Assembly: GCF_000247815.1 (NCBI RefSeq)
Contig: NC_021671.1
Span: 26,622,513-26,686,512, forward strand
From: Ficedula albicollis
Taxonomy: Eukaryota; Chordata; Aves; Passeriformes; Muscicapidae
Direction of reading: 5' to 3'
DNA length: 64,000 nt
How positions within the stretch are numbered: the first letter of the stretch is position 1; the number at the start of each line of letters is the position of its first letter. Below are positions 30,403-42,145 of the stretch, in pieces. Made by a program: the position numbers and the translations under genes. The notes under the pieces are model-generated. The model did no database searches. It was not told the origin of the DNA and saw only the letters and a list, made by a program, of their open reading frames with translations.

Positions 30403-33400
30403 GTATGTTAACTTTGTGGTCTTTTGAGTTTGATACAAAAATGGATGTAACATACACTTCAATTGTAAAGCTGTGACATCTCTTTTGGTACGTTTGGTGT
30501 AATAAAACTTTTTTGAGAAAAAAAATTACACTTTTTAAAAAAAGACAAAATGCACGGTAAAACAAAGCTGTTTCATGTGATCAGGACAGCTTGTCACTTT
30601 TGGCAGTGTATTATCAACTATTTGAGAATATTTTTCATTGAAAGAACACAAGCTGGACTCTGAATATGTAAACCAAACTTTACTGACTGTTGTCTTTGTT
30701 TTAAAAATGCTGAGCTTAAAACAAGTTTGTGAAATTATGGCAAGACTGACATGACTTAGCCCTGTAAATAGGTGTGTATACTTAATTTAAAAATGTATTA
30801 TACTCTTAGCTTTGCTTCTGAGTGATATGAGAGAAGTGTGAGTTTTACAAAATTACTGTTTTCTGTAAGAAGTAGGATGCTTACTTAGAATGATGTAGGT
30901 TGTTCAACTTTTGGACAGAACTTAAATCTGCATAGAAGATGGCCTGTATCATCTTGGGGGAAAAGTACTGAGGCCAGAATTTGGTTAAAATAGTCAGTTT
31001 TCACAAGCTTTTGCTATATAGTTGTATTCTAATGACCCTTGTGCTGAAGCAGCCGTTAGTTTGGGGTTAGCTGTTGGTTTTAGCTGTTTTTCCTTGCTTG
31101 TGGTGCAGGACAGAACCATGACTTCTTGGAGGTTAGTATAGGACAAATTCTAGCAGGATATATGTTCTTTTTGCTTAACGTACCCTTCTCCTTTTTGTCT
31201 TGTTCTGTTGGACTAAAGTCAAGATATTCTGTACTCTTAACACTTAGAAAACAAAGGGGATTACAATAGATTTTTTCCCTAGAGTCTTAGTTGCTTTAAG
31301 GAACTCAAATTTTGTTTTAACAGCAATGTTGTGGCATATTTGTGAGCTTTACTCATAGTATTATGAAGACAAAAAACCTTTTAGCTACCAAATACTCAGA
31401 ACTTTCACTTATGTTATTAATAAATGTAACTATATTTCAACCCCAGCTGGAAAAATCAAGCTGTAAATTCACATTACAGTATAGGCAGAAAGAAGGTAAG
31501 TTTTTGTCATTAAAATTCAGCAAGACAAAAATAATTTTAAACCTCTCTGATGAAATTCCCTATGTGTTTGCTTTCTTTCAAGTGACCCTCTTCTTTGTAC
31601 CATTTTCTGTAGATGGTTTTTAATGTTCTTGGGCTTGGAATTATTTTCTTTGTTTGAGTCTTTATGCTCTTTCCCAGAGGTCTGAGATTTTCCCTATAGA
31701 TGGAAGATGGCATGTGAGAGTAAAGTGATCATCTATGTTTCTTGAGATTTGGGGATATCTGTGATACCTCACAACTCAGAGAAATGGTGATAGTAATGTG
31801 AGGGAGGAAAGCTCTTTGTTCTGCAAATGGAGAAGAGAAGCATTTCTTCTCTTTCACGTATCTTTTTGTGTGAGATGTCCTAAGAAAAATTCAGCTTCAG
31901 GTCTCTAAAGGCAGCTTGACATTATATCCTGGTGGAGACAATATAAGTATCATAGATGAGTTAGATCATTTGGTTGTGGAAGTTTGTTCGTATGAGATAG
32001 CACTAAAGAGAAAACTGTCTATTGTGTTACTAGGCATGAGTCAACAGAATTGCATCCTATTCTTTCTAATTACCCCAGTTTTATTATTCTAATACCTTAA
32101 TATTTGTTGTTAAACATTACTGTACGTAGCAAGTGGCCTGACTAAATAGTCTGCTTGAGACAGCTGCCATGAAGAAATCAGAAAGTGGCTTTAAGCAGTT
32201 CTGAATCTCTTCTTCTCAGAATGCCAGAAAACTTTTAATTACATTGTCAGAGCAAGAGGGAAAGAGAGAAATAATAAACTGTTTGGAGGCATGAAGAAAT
32301 GTAAAATACTCAGAGCTGTCTCTTTGTCTGTTTAGCTGAAATTATTTTAGTGTGTAAAAAATCCCCTATAAATCTTAATTTAAAAATTGCTGTGAAGTTT
32401 GAGGATAGCCCTGATTGTAGTAATGGTGAAACAATTACACTCAGTTTATACTGGGTAAAATACCAAGGTTTAAGGTTTTTAAGAAAAGGCAGTATTAGTT
32501 GGCTGTTTTGTCAGTACAATTTTAGAAGGGGGTCAAAACCCATGTATTTTAATACTAGCAAAAATAGGGGAATGAAATAAGTGTATGTGGATTACTTGGG
32601 CTTTAATGTCATGTTTGTAGCATCTGTGCTATTCAGTAGCATTTTAGAGAAGGGAACTCTCTGGAGCAGTTTGATTTAGAACATAAATTCTTACTGCATA
32701 CAGAAGGTTATTTCTTGTCATGAGCTCTGTGCAATTCATAAACTGAACACATTTGCAATAACTGTACCTCTGAAAGCCTTTTTATGAAAAAAACCTAGCA
32801 AATATCAAATTCTTCTATCACAAAATTAGTATATTCTTCTCAGTTTATTAGGCTGCTAGTTTTTTTGGGAACCCATACCAAAAAAAATCAAGATAATTGC
32901 TCTAGATGACGATTTTTAAAAAAATTATGATATACACTACTTTTATTATTTTTCTTACTGTCACTGGTTAAAAAAAGCCTTGAGGAAATTGGCTGAAGCA
33001 TTAACTCTATTCTTTTTTCAGAGTGATTGGATCACTTACATTGAAATTGTAAGCAGTTGTCTGTTTTGGTGGAGCATTGCACGTGGGAGTTTTGTATGTA
33101 ATTTTCTGAGCTATCAAGGGTGCTCTTCAAGCAGTGTTGTAAGACCTGTTGAAATGGTGTTGACACCTTGTAAAGGCTCTGTGTGTACATATAGGTAAAG
33201 CATGATATTTATGTGCTCAGAATTATTGTGCACTTCTAGACAAAAGCTTTCTTTGAATAGCATTCTTGCTATTTTTGAAGTAGATTCTAAATAGCAGTCC
33301 TAGGCTGGGGTTGGAGATTTAAAAGGAGCATTCCATTGTAATGTGGCTGTCTTTTTTTTTTTTTTCCTTTCTTTTAAATGCCATCCAGTATGAATGCAAA

Positions 33401-34439
33401 TCTGTTTCCACTTTATCTTTTGTCATTTGTTTCTTGATCACATGCAGCAGCAACATGGGGGTTTTTATTGAACTAATACAGAATAAGGGTTTGTGTGTGC
33501 ATGTATGTCCATGTATGTCCATGTTTATGTAGATACACAGTCTGGGCCAAAGGGGGTCAGTTACATTACTTAAAGAATAAGATGTTTATCATGTTCTAAT
33601 CTTCAAAGCCAGAAACTTCTTTCATTTCATGAAGTTAAATTATTAATAGTCAGACTATTAAAAGACTGTTAAAGTCACTGGAGACCTAAGTGTACGTGAA
33701 CATGAAGAAATGGAAATAAAGCCTAATGCAGCCCATACATGAGTTCAGATTCCAGAGCTGTGTGTTTCTGAAGGTGTAGTTGCCTCCGATAATCACAGTG
33801 ACAACCAAATCTTTCTGTTAAGTTTGGGAACAGATTCTTTTCTTGGTTCCAGTTGTGGCTTTAAAAGTTCTATCCAGGTGTTAATGTTGGTGTACAACAT
33901 AATTTCTCCATTTTTATACTGTCTTCAAATTTGGTAGATACCTTTTTGTCTCAGGAATTATTTTGGAGCTATTGCATACTTTTTTCCAGAGTTTGAATTC
34001 CTCCTGCTTAATGAATCAAGGTTTTTGAAGGATTAAGTAATTTTTCCTCAGATCTGTCATTGTATCTTATGATTGTGTCTTAAGCTGCTGGCTGGAGCTG
34101 AAGAGGTGGAGTTTTCTGGGTACGGTTGGGTGGTGCTCTGGCAGAGCTCAGAGTTTTGCATGATCTATTCTCATTGTAGTGCCATTGTACCTTCCCTATT
34201 TTATTTACTTTATTCCACAACAGTCCCAGCTTTTTGGTTTCATTGTGTCAGGTTTGGTTCCACTATTTACAGTTTTGCTTGAAGGTCCCAGTTCAGGTCT
34301 ACAGGTAGGTGTTCCAATATATGGTGCTATTTTAGGAGTTAATTTTGCTTGCTGGTGAGACCAGTACTGCCTTGAGGGTGTAGAGTTTAGTCAAACTAGC
34401 ACTTTTCCTGTATGTGCTTCTGATCATAAACATATGCTT

Positions 34440-34960
34440 GCCTTCCAGTAGGGAGCAGAATGAGCAACCAAAGGCGTGAAAGAGTGAATTTCCTGCAGAT
34501 TAAAAAACCCAGTTGGATACAAAGTACAGAAATGGGTAATTGCAGCAGGATAAGGAGTGCCAGGAATGTGAAATGTTACCTAGCTGGGAAAGATCACAAG
34601 CAACAAAGTTCAGTTCAACAAGAATGTCTAGCAAAAAAACAAAAGAGCAGGCAGAAGCTAGGACTGGGACTTCCTATGGACTATGTCCAAAAATTAGAAG
34701 AGGAAAGATATTTGTGTATAGGATTTACTGAAGGTTGGATGACACGATTTAAAAAAGCATATGCAACAGGCCCCACTGATCAGTGGACAAAAAATTCTTT
34801 TGAGGAAATATGGACAGTACAGACCCAATGTAACCAGCATCAGGAGGGGTAGAAAGGGGTGTTAAGTTTTTTTTCTTTGTTTAAACAGCAGTATATTTTA
34901 AAAAAGACAGAAGAAAAATCTTACCAGAAGAAAATTAAATTTGATGAAAAGGCAGTTGAA
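34440..34960. other. A-rich, open block of unknown origin
   Basis: About 500 bases with a marked excess of A on the + strand, unlike the T-rich flanks. A 130-codon ORF (34460-34852) is rich in Lys, Arg and Gln and contains GFTEGWMTRFKKAYATG. I do not recognise it. The strand bias would suit an old retroelement insertion, but no LTR, target-site duplication or retroviral motif is seen. Confidence 0.35.
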
Positions 34961-35209
34961 AATTACTGACACACCCCTGCTTTTTTTTATTTTGCAAAGT
35001 GGCAAATATCAAACCAGTTCTCAGCAGCATGGAAGGTATTCACAAATCTTTACTTGTTGAAACATTAATTTTGCTAGGTTCTTCTGTTTGCTTAGATAAC
35101 ACGTCCCAAACATATTCTACACTTGCATCACAGACCTAGCAGTCTGGATAAAATTTGTGGAGCTGGAACATCACAATTACTCTGAGTAACTGGAGCATGA
35201 ATACAGATC

Positions 35210-35405
35210 AGCTTGAGTCAGAAAACTCTTTGTGCCTTCCCCACTTTGGTGGATTCCCTGAGCCTGCAAGTGTGCAGGCTGATGTCATACGCTGAACAAC
35301 AGTCCCGGGGAGAGGAGCTTGCCTGGGGAGTTTAGCCCTAGGAAATGAGAAGCTGCAGCTGAGGGGTTGCTGAGCTGAGCTGAGCTGTGTCACGACGCTC
35401 TCAGA
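35210..35405 (+). promoter_or_regulatory. ARHGEF7: Candidate internal promoter patch
   Basis: A GC-richer patch with several CpGs (CCCGGG near 35305, CACGACGCTC just before the ATG). It contains a perfect AP-1 site TGAGTCA (35214-35220), a CRE/ATF-like TGATGTCAT (35280-35288) and a short TGAGC tandem repeat (35371-35385). It lies immediately upstream of the candidate first exon at 35406. No TATA box was identified. Promoter function is inferred. Confidence 0.35.
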
Positions 35406-35491
35406 ATGCGGTGCCTGTGTGCAGTCCTCAGACCCCTCAGCAGTGATAGCTCGTGCTCCATCTATGACAAACAGAGACCTCCTTCAGAAGT
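35406..35491 (+). CDS. ARHGEF7: Candidate alternative first coding exon of ARHGEF7
   Basis: ATG at 35406 with A at -3 opens 28 codons (MRCLCAVLRPLSSDSSCSIY, then DKQRPPSE) and leaves two bases at an AGT|GTAAGT donor. Two leftover bases are exactly the phase needed to join the DH exon at 39769, giving Val followed by EELGEF. The resulting protein would lack the SH3 and the first half of the DH but keep L238/L239, the PH and the GIT-binding segment: about 453 aa with the beta2 tail. The support is sequence only: start context, phase, donor and a CpG-richer upstream patch. I do not know a homologous exon, and chance phase agreement is 1 in 3. Confidence 0.4.
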
Positions 35492-38489
35492 GTAAGTTCT
35501 GATTTTAAATGTATGCATTTTTAGATCCTGGATCTGCTTTCCTCAAGGTTCAATGGCCTCTTTTCTCTTTCTGTTACTTGTAGGCACATCTGAACTTTGT
35601 TTTCTTCCCTCTTTCAGTGTGATTTGCAGCTTTTGAGGCAGCTGTACTGAGAAAAGTTTGAATATATTAATAGGGCTTAAAGACACTTTTCATGGTGACC
35701 TTTAAAATATCTCAAGCTGTGAACTAACTCTAGTCTGGAGTGGGGAGAACTCTTGAGCTTGAGATTTCAGAAGAAATGAAGCACAACATAAAATGCTTCT
35801 CTGCATTTTATTGTGTAAAGTGACGCAAGTAGTGAATTAAAGTCTCATCTGCCTCTTTTTGGAAAGCTACTTGCTTAGGCAGTTGTGACTGAGTTGATGA
35901 TTTAACAGTTCAAAAGATTTTCCTGTTGAGCTAAATGATAGCTTTTTATTAAAACATACTCTTAGCTGTGGGCTGGAGTTTCATTTAGCATATACTGCCA
36001 AGGAGACTGTGGTACTTGCAGGCATCAATTGAAATTATGACATGAAAGAGCCATTGTCTGTGGCAAAGTAGCTGACACAGCCTTTTTTAATGTTGAAATT
36101 AATTAAAAAACAGTTGTGAGCTGTTTTCGTGTTCAAACAGTATTTTAACCTGCTCACAGGTTTTTGAAAATAAACCCTTCCATTATGTTCTGTACTGTTA
36201 TTTGTCTTTTGTGACTAGCTGAAAGACACTCACTTTGAGCTAAAGTAGCATCCACATTTTGATGGATATTTTATGTTCACAAAGCTGCAGAGGTGCCAGG
36301 TACCATGACCAGAATGCTAAGGTGGTCTGCATGATGGAACTGCTCAGACAAAATTTTGGGTATTATTGCATTTAAGGAGTGTGTGCTTGTGTTCAGACTA
36401 GAGCTTGAGCAAGCAGGCATGTCAAAACTTGTCAGAGGGAACCGTAAAGTGTATGAAAGAAAACATTGTCCTCCTGGGAATGTTGGGAGGAAAACTACAT
36501 CATTCAGTTTTAATTGCACCTATTAACACTGCTCCCTGTTAAAGGCTTCCTTATGATGCCATTGCTAAGCCTGTTTTTCAGGCTTTCAAGTGAGCTGAGG
36601 TTTAAACTTGCTCTATAGATTCCTATATTGTGATAAAGTAAAAAAGTGATGATCAACACTAAGTGTCACTAGAGCAGAGAATGGCATAAGCACAGAGTAT
36701 GTTTAGTTAAAGGGATTGCAGAGTAGAGAGTGAAAACGAGATAATACCAGGTTTCCAAGAAGTCAATTTTAATTCAAGCTGTAGTGAATTTCCCCCTGTT
36801 TCTTCACACACCTCCTGCATAATGCTGAAGTTGGAGAAATGGAACAATGATAATGAAAATTAGAAATGTGAATACAGGTGAAATGGTAACCAGTTTCTCC
36901 TACACTAAAAGCATTAAAAAAAAAAAAAAATGGGGATGGGGAAGTGCAAGCATTGTTTGGGCGGATAGCTTGACAAATACTATTTGTATAATGTATTTGT
37001 ATGCACCCAACAGTATGGAGATGGCTGAAGTAATTAGGAATGTGGGGTTTTGGCCCTTAGCAGTTCAAGGGCAAAAATAAGGATGGTTCAGAACAGTGTT
37101 AAATTGAGTGGCCTGTGGTATTTGAGATTGGCACATCCTGTGGAAAATGCAGCTACATAGGGATGAAAGAGAATCTGTGTAATACACTTATGGATTGTGC
37201 TGCCTGAAATGGAGGAGTGTAGTAGATACTGTAAAAGGGCAGAGTTGGCAGAATGAGGCAGAAGGGGCTGTGTCTGACTGAAGCAAACAAAATGGGAAGA
37301 ATGAGTTTAAACAGCTACTTCCTATTGGTTCTTGTAGGAAATATCTTTAATAAGATGAAGTATGATGAAGTATCAAGTACTGTGTGTAACCTGCTAATTT
37401 ATGATGCTGAAATGGATGGAAGTGATTACAGGTGCAATGAATGAATAAAACAAAAAAGCGAGGACTTGCCATGTGATCAGTGCCATATGCACAGGGAATT
37501 GAAATTTAAAACCAATGACTCCCTTCCACAGATGGGATGAACTTTGGTAAAGCTTCCTGTGTAAACTGGGTGTCATACCTTTATTACTTACTGGAAAGAG
37601 TTTCTTTCCTTTTAACTGAGTCAGGAGGAGAAGAGGTGCCCCCACACTGTAGCCATGCATCCTGGTGTTTCCGTGAATTACCGGAATACTTGACCTCAAA
37701 GTAGCTGATAACACCATAAACACTGATAAACCCAAGTTTACAGTTACAAGTCAGAATCTTTAGTCTTGTTCAGGGTGCCACTGCAGTCAGCTGTCAAGTT
37801 CTGAAGTGGTGTGATTTTTTGCTAAACAAGGGCTGGCTGTGATTAAGCAAGTGTCAGGCAAAGTAGGTCTTCAGCCTCTAGGTGTTCAGAACTGGCCAGC
37901 TTTACTTAATTTTAAATTTAAGCTCAAAAAGTCCTCAGATTCATCTGTGTTGTATTATTATAACCCTTCATGCAACGTATTGTAGCAAGTTTTTCAAGGT
38001 GTTTTAATTTTAGCTATAACCTGTTTGTGTCACAAGCTGATTTAGAAAGCCTGGAGTTGCTGATACATCCTGCTTAAGAGCAATGCAAGGTCTTTCCCAA
38101 GTGTGCCCAGCCCTTCTCTTTGCATCTTTAAAATGCACAGCAGTTGAGAAATCCTCTCACCCTCTTTCTCCACTCTGTAGTTAAATGCAGCTGAAATGGC
38201 ACAAATACATACACTCAGGGGAGCCTGGGCCTCCTTAGTATGGGGACAGAAAGCTCTTGAAAGAGGTGATGTAAAATGATGCTGGACCTGACAATTGAGA
38301 GACTGTGCTGGATAAGCAAGGTAGTGTAAGTTAATTCCAATTAACTAATCTGAAGACAAGTAAACTTGGAGTAAACTGTAATTAAAAGTACCTTCTTTTG
38401 TGTGACCTGGGGAAAACTGGTATCTGGGAGGTGAATGATCCAGATGGGATGGTGGGTAAAGTACTTATATTGGTACGGGAAGGTCACAG

Positions 38490-38602
38490 TTCATAGAACT
38501 GTAAAATCATTTAGGTTGAAAAAGACTTTTAAGATAGAGTCCATCTGTTAACCCAGCACTGCTAAGTCCACCACTAAACCATGCCCCTAAGCACCATATT
38601 TG
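38490..38602 (-). mobile_element. CR1 LINE 3'-end fragment (5'-truncated)
   Basis: On the + strand it reads TCATAGAA, TTTAGGTTGAAAAAGAC, AAGATAGAGTCCATCTGTTA and CCCAGCACTGCTAAGTCCAC, followed by an ACTAAACCATGCCCCTAAGC stretch. This is the reverse complement of the avian CR1 tail, so the element points to the - strand. It is diverged and therefore old. Confidence 0.85.
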
Positions 38603-39768
38603 TGTTCTTGTTCCATTGTCTTTATCTGTTTGGACAAATGGCATTAATAAGCAGTGTCACTTGTTCTGAAATGGGAAGAAATGTGTGTGTGTCTTGAATG
38701 CAGTAAGATGTTGCATTTTTAATAATGACTTTCTGTATTTCTTTTATTTAGAATTTTGCTTTTAGAATTCTATGTTCTTTGGCAACTTGTATTTTATGAA
38801 GCCTGGCAATCAGCCCAGATGCTGCCATATCTTCCATTCTGAATGGAGAGGGCTTATTTTGTTCTTGGTGATTTAAACTCTTGAAAACTCCTCCACCATA
38901 GGCCTCTAAAATCTCTGCATTATAAGCAGAAGATGTAGCAATTTTGTTTTCTTGATAGCAAAGGGAACTGAATTTCTCAGATTTGATGTTTTAATTGAGT
39001 TGCTGTAAAAGTTGAAGGGCTGGGCCAGTTCTGAATTACTCAAATACCAAAAAATATCTGGAGAGGGGAAGTAGCAATCCATGATATACGGAAATGGATT
39101 TCTTAGTGGCTTTGCTGTGAGAAGTGTGTTGTACAAGTCCACACTTAAGGAAACCCTAGCTCATTAGAGAATAGACTGCACGGTGATTATTTCTACCATT
39201 TGTATGGATGTTGGTAATTTTTTTTTGGCATTAACACCTTGGATGTGAGATGAGGTCATTAAATATGTAAGTGTGGGAGAGAAAAAGCTGCTGAAATGTT
39301 CTGTCTTCTCATTAGTTTCTGACAACATAAAAATACCTATTTTTAAATTATATATAAAACATATGACTGCTGCTTGGTATTACTTGTGTAAACCACCACT
39401 AAGGTCATATGTACTTTTACTAGAATAAAAAGCTGAGTAATAAAAAACCAGCTTTATTCTGTAACTGTTGCTTGAATGCTGCAACATTTAGGAGCTGTCT
39501 TTGAGCACTGCTTGCCCAGAACAGTGGGTGTTATCCTATGTAGTTTTTTCCCTAGTTGGACCCCAAGTCTGCACATGGCTATGTTCCTGTGTTTTATTCA
39601 ATACACAAACTGGTCACAGCTCTTAAGTTGTACTTGAATTAATTTTTATTTGGCCTCCTGTTATATTAGCATACTTCATTGCAGGTGAAAGACTGAATCA
39701 TGAATCCAATGTAATTTATTTGTTTTGATAATTTAATCCTAATTTGCTTAAATATCTTATGTACACAG

Positions 39769-39907
39769 TGAGGAACTAGGAGAATTCATGGAGATGAAAG
39801 GTGCAAACAGTCCTGGGATCCTTGTACTGACCACGGGCCTCAGCAAACCTTTTATGCGTCTGGATAAATACCCCACGTTACTCAAAGAACTTGAAAGGCA
39901 CATGGAG
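39769..39907 (+). CDS. ARHGEF7: ARHGEF7 exon: DH domain, main GTPase-contact helix
   Basis: 139 nt. The first base completes Ser201 and 46 codons follow (residues 202-247). It encodes [20 protein letters not shown] and later [20 protein letters not shown]238 and L239 are present; changing this Leu pair inactivates the exchange activity of mammalian beta-PIX. This is the DH helix with the conserved KYPLLL-type motif. Only small changes from human (MK for TK, AN for AS). Acceptor TACACAG, donor GAG|GTATAT. It is also the proposed acceptor of the alternative first exon at 35406. Confidence 0.97.
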
Positions 39908-40781
39908 GTATATCTTATCAGCATTTATGTTCCAGCTTAATGATGATTTGACAACAATTATTTTAAAGGTACATGTCAAACATGATGGGACCCAAAATTG
40001 CATTTGCTTGCTCTTCTGTCAGCCTTCTAAACTACAGGCTGCAGTGCTTTATGTAAAAGTCAGAGTAGTAAAAGCTAAACTTTTAAAGTAAAACTATTCA
40101 GAGAAGTTACTCATCATTCCTATAACAGTCTTACCTGAGTCTCTAGTTGACTTGACATTGAGTGTCTACTGCACACTACTTGAGGCTGCTTTATCTTGTG
40201 GAGGGAGTGCTGCTTTTCACCTCAGCGTGCCAAACACATTGGCAAAAACGTCCCTCTGACTTCTAGTGAGCACTGTCCAAAAGTGATCTTCATAGGACAA
40301 GAAGGTGTTTGAGGACCTACTCTTTTCCCCTTTGCATTTCATAGGTTAGATATTTGGAGTGGGGGGAAGAAAAAGAGATAAATAGAAATTGTGGTCTTGT
40401 CACACCGATGGTTTGTCAGCCAGTGACAGCAGAACATGCTAGTTAGTCTGTAGGGAATCACCTTTGTGACAAAGCTAACCTGCCAGACAAAACTCTGTAA
40501 ATACTTTCTTCTTGGGATTTCAAAATCTCTCATCCACTAGGTCTTGTAAAACTGCTTTGGCTCTATTTTAAGTATAACTAGGACTGTGCTAAGTAGCTGC
40601 AGTTTTACTACAAGACATACCCACCGGTGTTTACTATAAGAAGGCCATGAGGAGACCAAATCAGTCTACAACTCCAACTTTGCAGAATTGTTTATTTGTT
40701 TTTAGTTAAGCCTGTAACACTTTTTAAAATTAATTTTACTAGAACTGAACTTTTTATATATGTTTTCTCCATTGTTTTTAG
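39908..40781 (+). other. ARHGEF7: Intron in DH (874 nt)
   Basis: AT-rich, no repeat or second gene seen. Ends TTGTTTTTAG. Confidence 0.85.
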
Positions 40782-40841
40782 GATTATCATCCGGATCGTC
40801 CAGATATTCAGAAGTCCATGACGGCCTTCAAAAATCTTTCT
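40782..40841 (+). CDS. ARHGEF7: ARHGEF7 exon: end of DH (20 codons)
   Basis: 60 nt, phase 0 at both ends, residues 248-267: DYHPDRPDIQKSMTAFKNLS. Compared with mammals two residues become Pro (HPDRPD for HTDRQD) and one Ala becomes Thr. As a symmetric 20-codon exon it could be skipped in frame, but that would delete part of a DH helix. Donor TCT|GTAAGAG. Confidence 0.97.
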
Positions 40842-41998
40842 GTAAGAGTGATAAAAGAATAGATTATATATTTTAAGTAGAATGTTTTCTAATTACATCT
40901 CCCTCTATTGCTTAAAAAAAATGAAGCTTTTTCATAAATTTTAAAAGCCTGGATATCAATGCTGTATGTGGGCAGAGGTGAAGATGGTAATTTGCTGGGG
41001 AGTTGTAGTAAGTAGACTATTGATGTAAGAGTTGTGCAAAGTATTCTGCACCTTTGTCTGCCCTCTCATCATACTTCATCTCCCTTTCTACTAGTGCTTG
41101 CATGACTAGTGTCCTGAAGAAGGGCTTCTTTACAAATGAGTACATGTTCTGATTTTTATTCTATGTGCAGTCCATCGCAGGGAATGGTGTTGGATTTGAG
41201 ACAGGTTGAAGAGGAAAGTGCTAGTGAAGATGCAAAACTTCTAGTAATAATTGGAACAGGAGGCCTAATTTGAACAGATAAGCTGTCTGCTACTGTCTTT
41301 ACAAAATAATATGAAAAACTATTCCTCAACTGCAACAAGCAATGATTAATGTAGTCTCAAGAAACTTCATGTGTTGTGCTTCCTATTAGGAATGTGTGTT
41401 GAGGATAACCTGGCATTTTTTACTTTTTAAATCAGGAATTGTGTTATCAATGTTCAGAGGAGTTTTGCGGATTACATCCTGTTGGGTGCAATAGAAACAA
41501 GAGGAAACAATTCTGTTGAGAAAAATTCAAATGAATAGAAGTAGAGCAAATTGGAGTTACTTAATAAAAGTAGAAACACAAGGTTATAAACGCTCATGGT
41601 TTGCACAGGTGGCGTGTCTCTATTTACTGAAAGATGATGCTGTGTTGTATAGATGTGTATTTCTGACAGCTGTGTTACTCTTTGCTGCTGAGCATGTCCA
41701 TTTTTGGTTCGTCATACCAAAATTTGAAGTGTAAAGGAAAGAGAAAATTGAGTAACAGAGCTATGACTGAATTTGGAATGGTCATTGAAGCAAATGTATT
41801 GAAAAGCCGTAATATTTAATTTAGTAAAACTAGTTTATAAAAAAATATTGGTAACAGCCATCTAAATGAAATTGCTTCAAGTAAGGTGCTGACTTCTTGT
41901 ACAGCAGCAGTGAATACAGCTGTAGTGGTATTTCTGCCCTTAACCCATTCCAAATTGGTAGAGTTTGTAGAAATGATGTTTTTCCCTCTGTTTGTCAG
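40842..41998 (+). other. ARHGEF7: Intron between DH exons (1.2 kb)
   Basis: AT-rich, nothing recognised. Ends TTTGTCAG. Confidence 0.85.
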
Positions 41999-42145
41999 GC
42001 ACAATGTCAAGAAGTACGGAAACGGAAAGAACTTGAACTGCAAATACTGACAGAAGCTATTCGTTGTTGGGAGGGAGAGGATATCAAAACACTTGGCAAT
42101 GTGATTTACATGTCCCAAGTCATGATTCAGTGTGCTGGAAGTGAG
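41999..42145 (+). CDS. ARHGEF7: ARHGEF7 exon: DH C-terminal helix and DH-PH junction
   Basis: 147 nt, phase 0 at both ends, residues 268-316. It begins [20 protein letters not shown] and runs through [13 protein letters not shown] to IQCAGSE. The basic helix is the last DH helix; the WEG segment leads into the PH domain. Differences from human include C for N in IRCWEG and I for T in NVIYMSQ. Acceptor TTGTCAG, donor GAG|GTAATG. Confidence 0.97.

Larger units (their letters stand above)
30403..39768 (+). other. ARHGEF7: Large DH intron (9.4 kb) with a candidate internal promoter/first exon
   Basis: AT-rich overall. It holds an A-rich open block (34440-34960), a CpG-richer patch with a candidate alternative first exon (about 35210-35491), and a CR1 fragment (38490-38602). 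The remainder shows only short T/A runs, such as a T run at about 33350-33365 and A14 at about 36917-36930. Confidence 0.8.
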
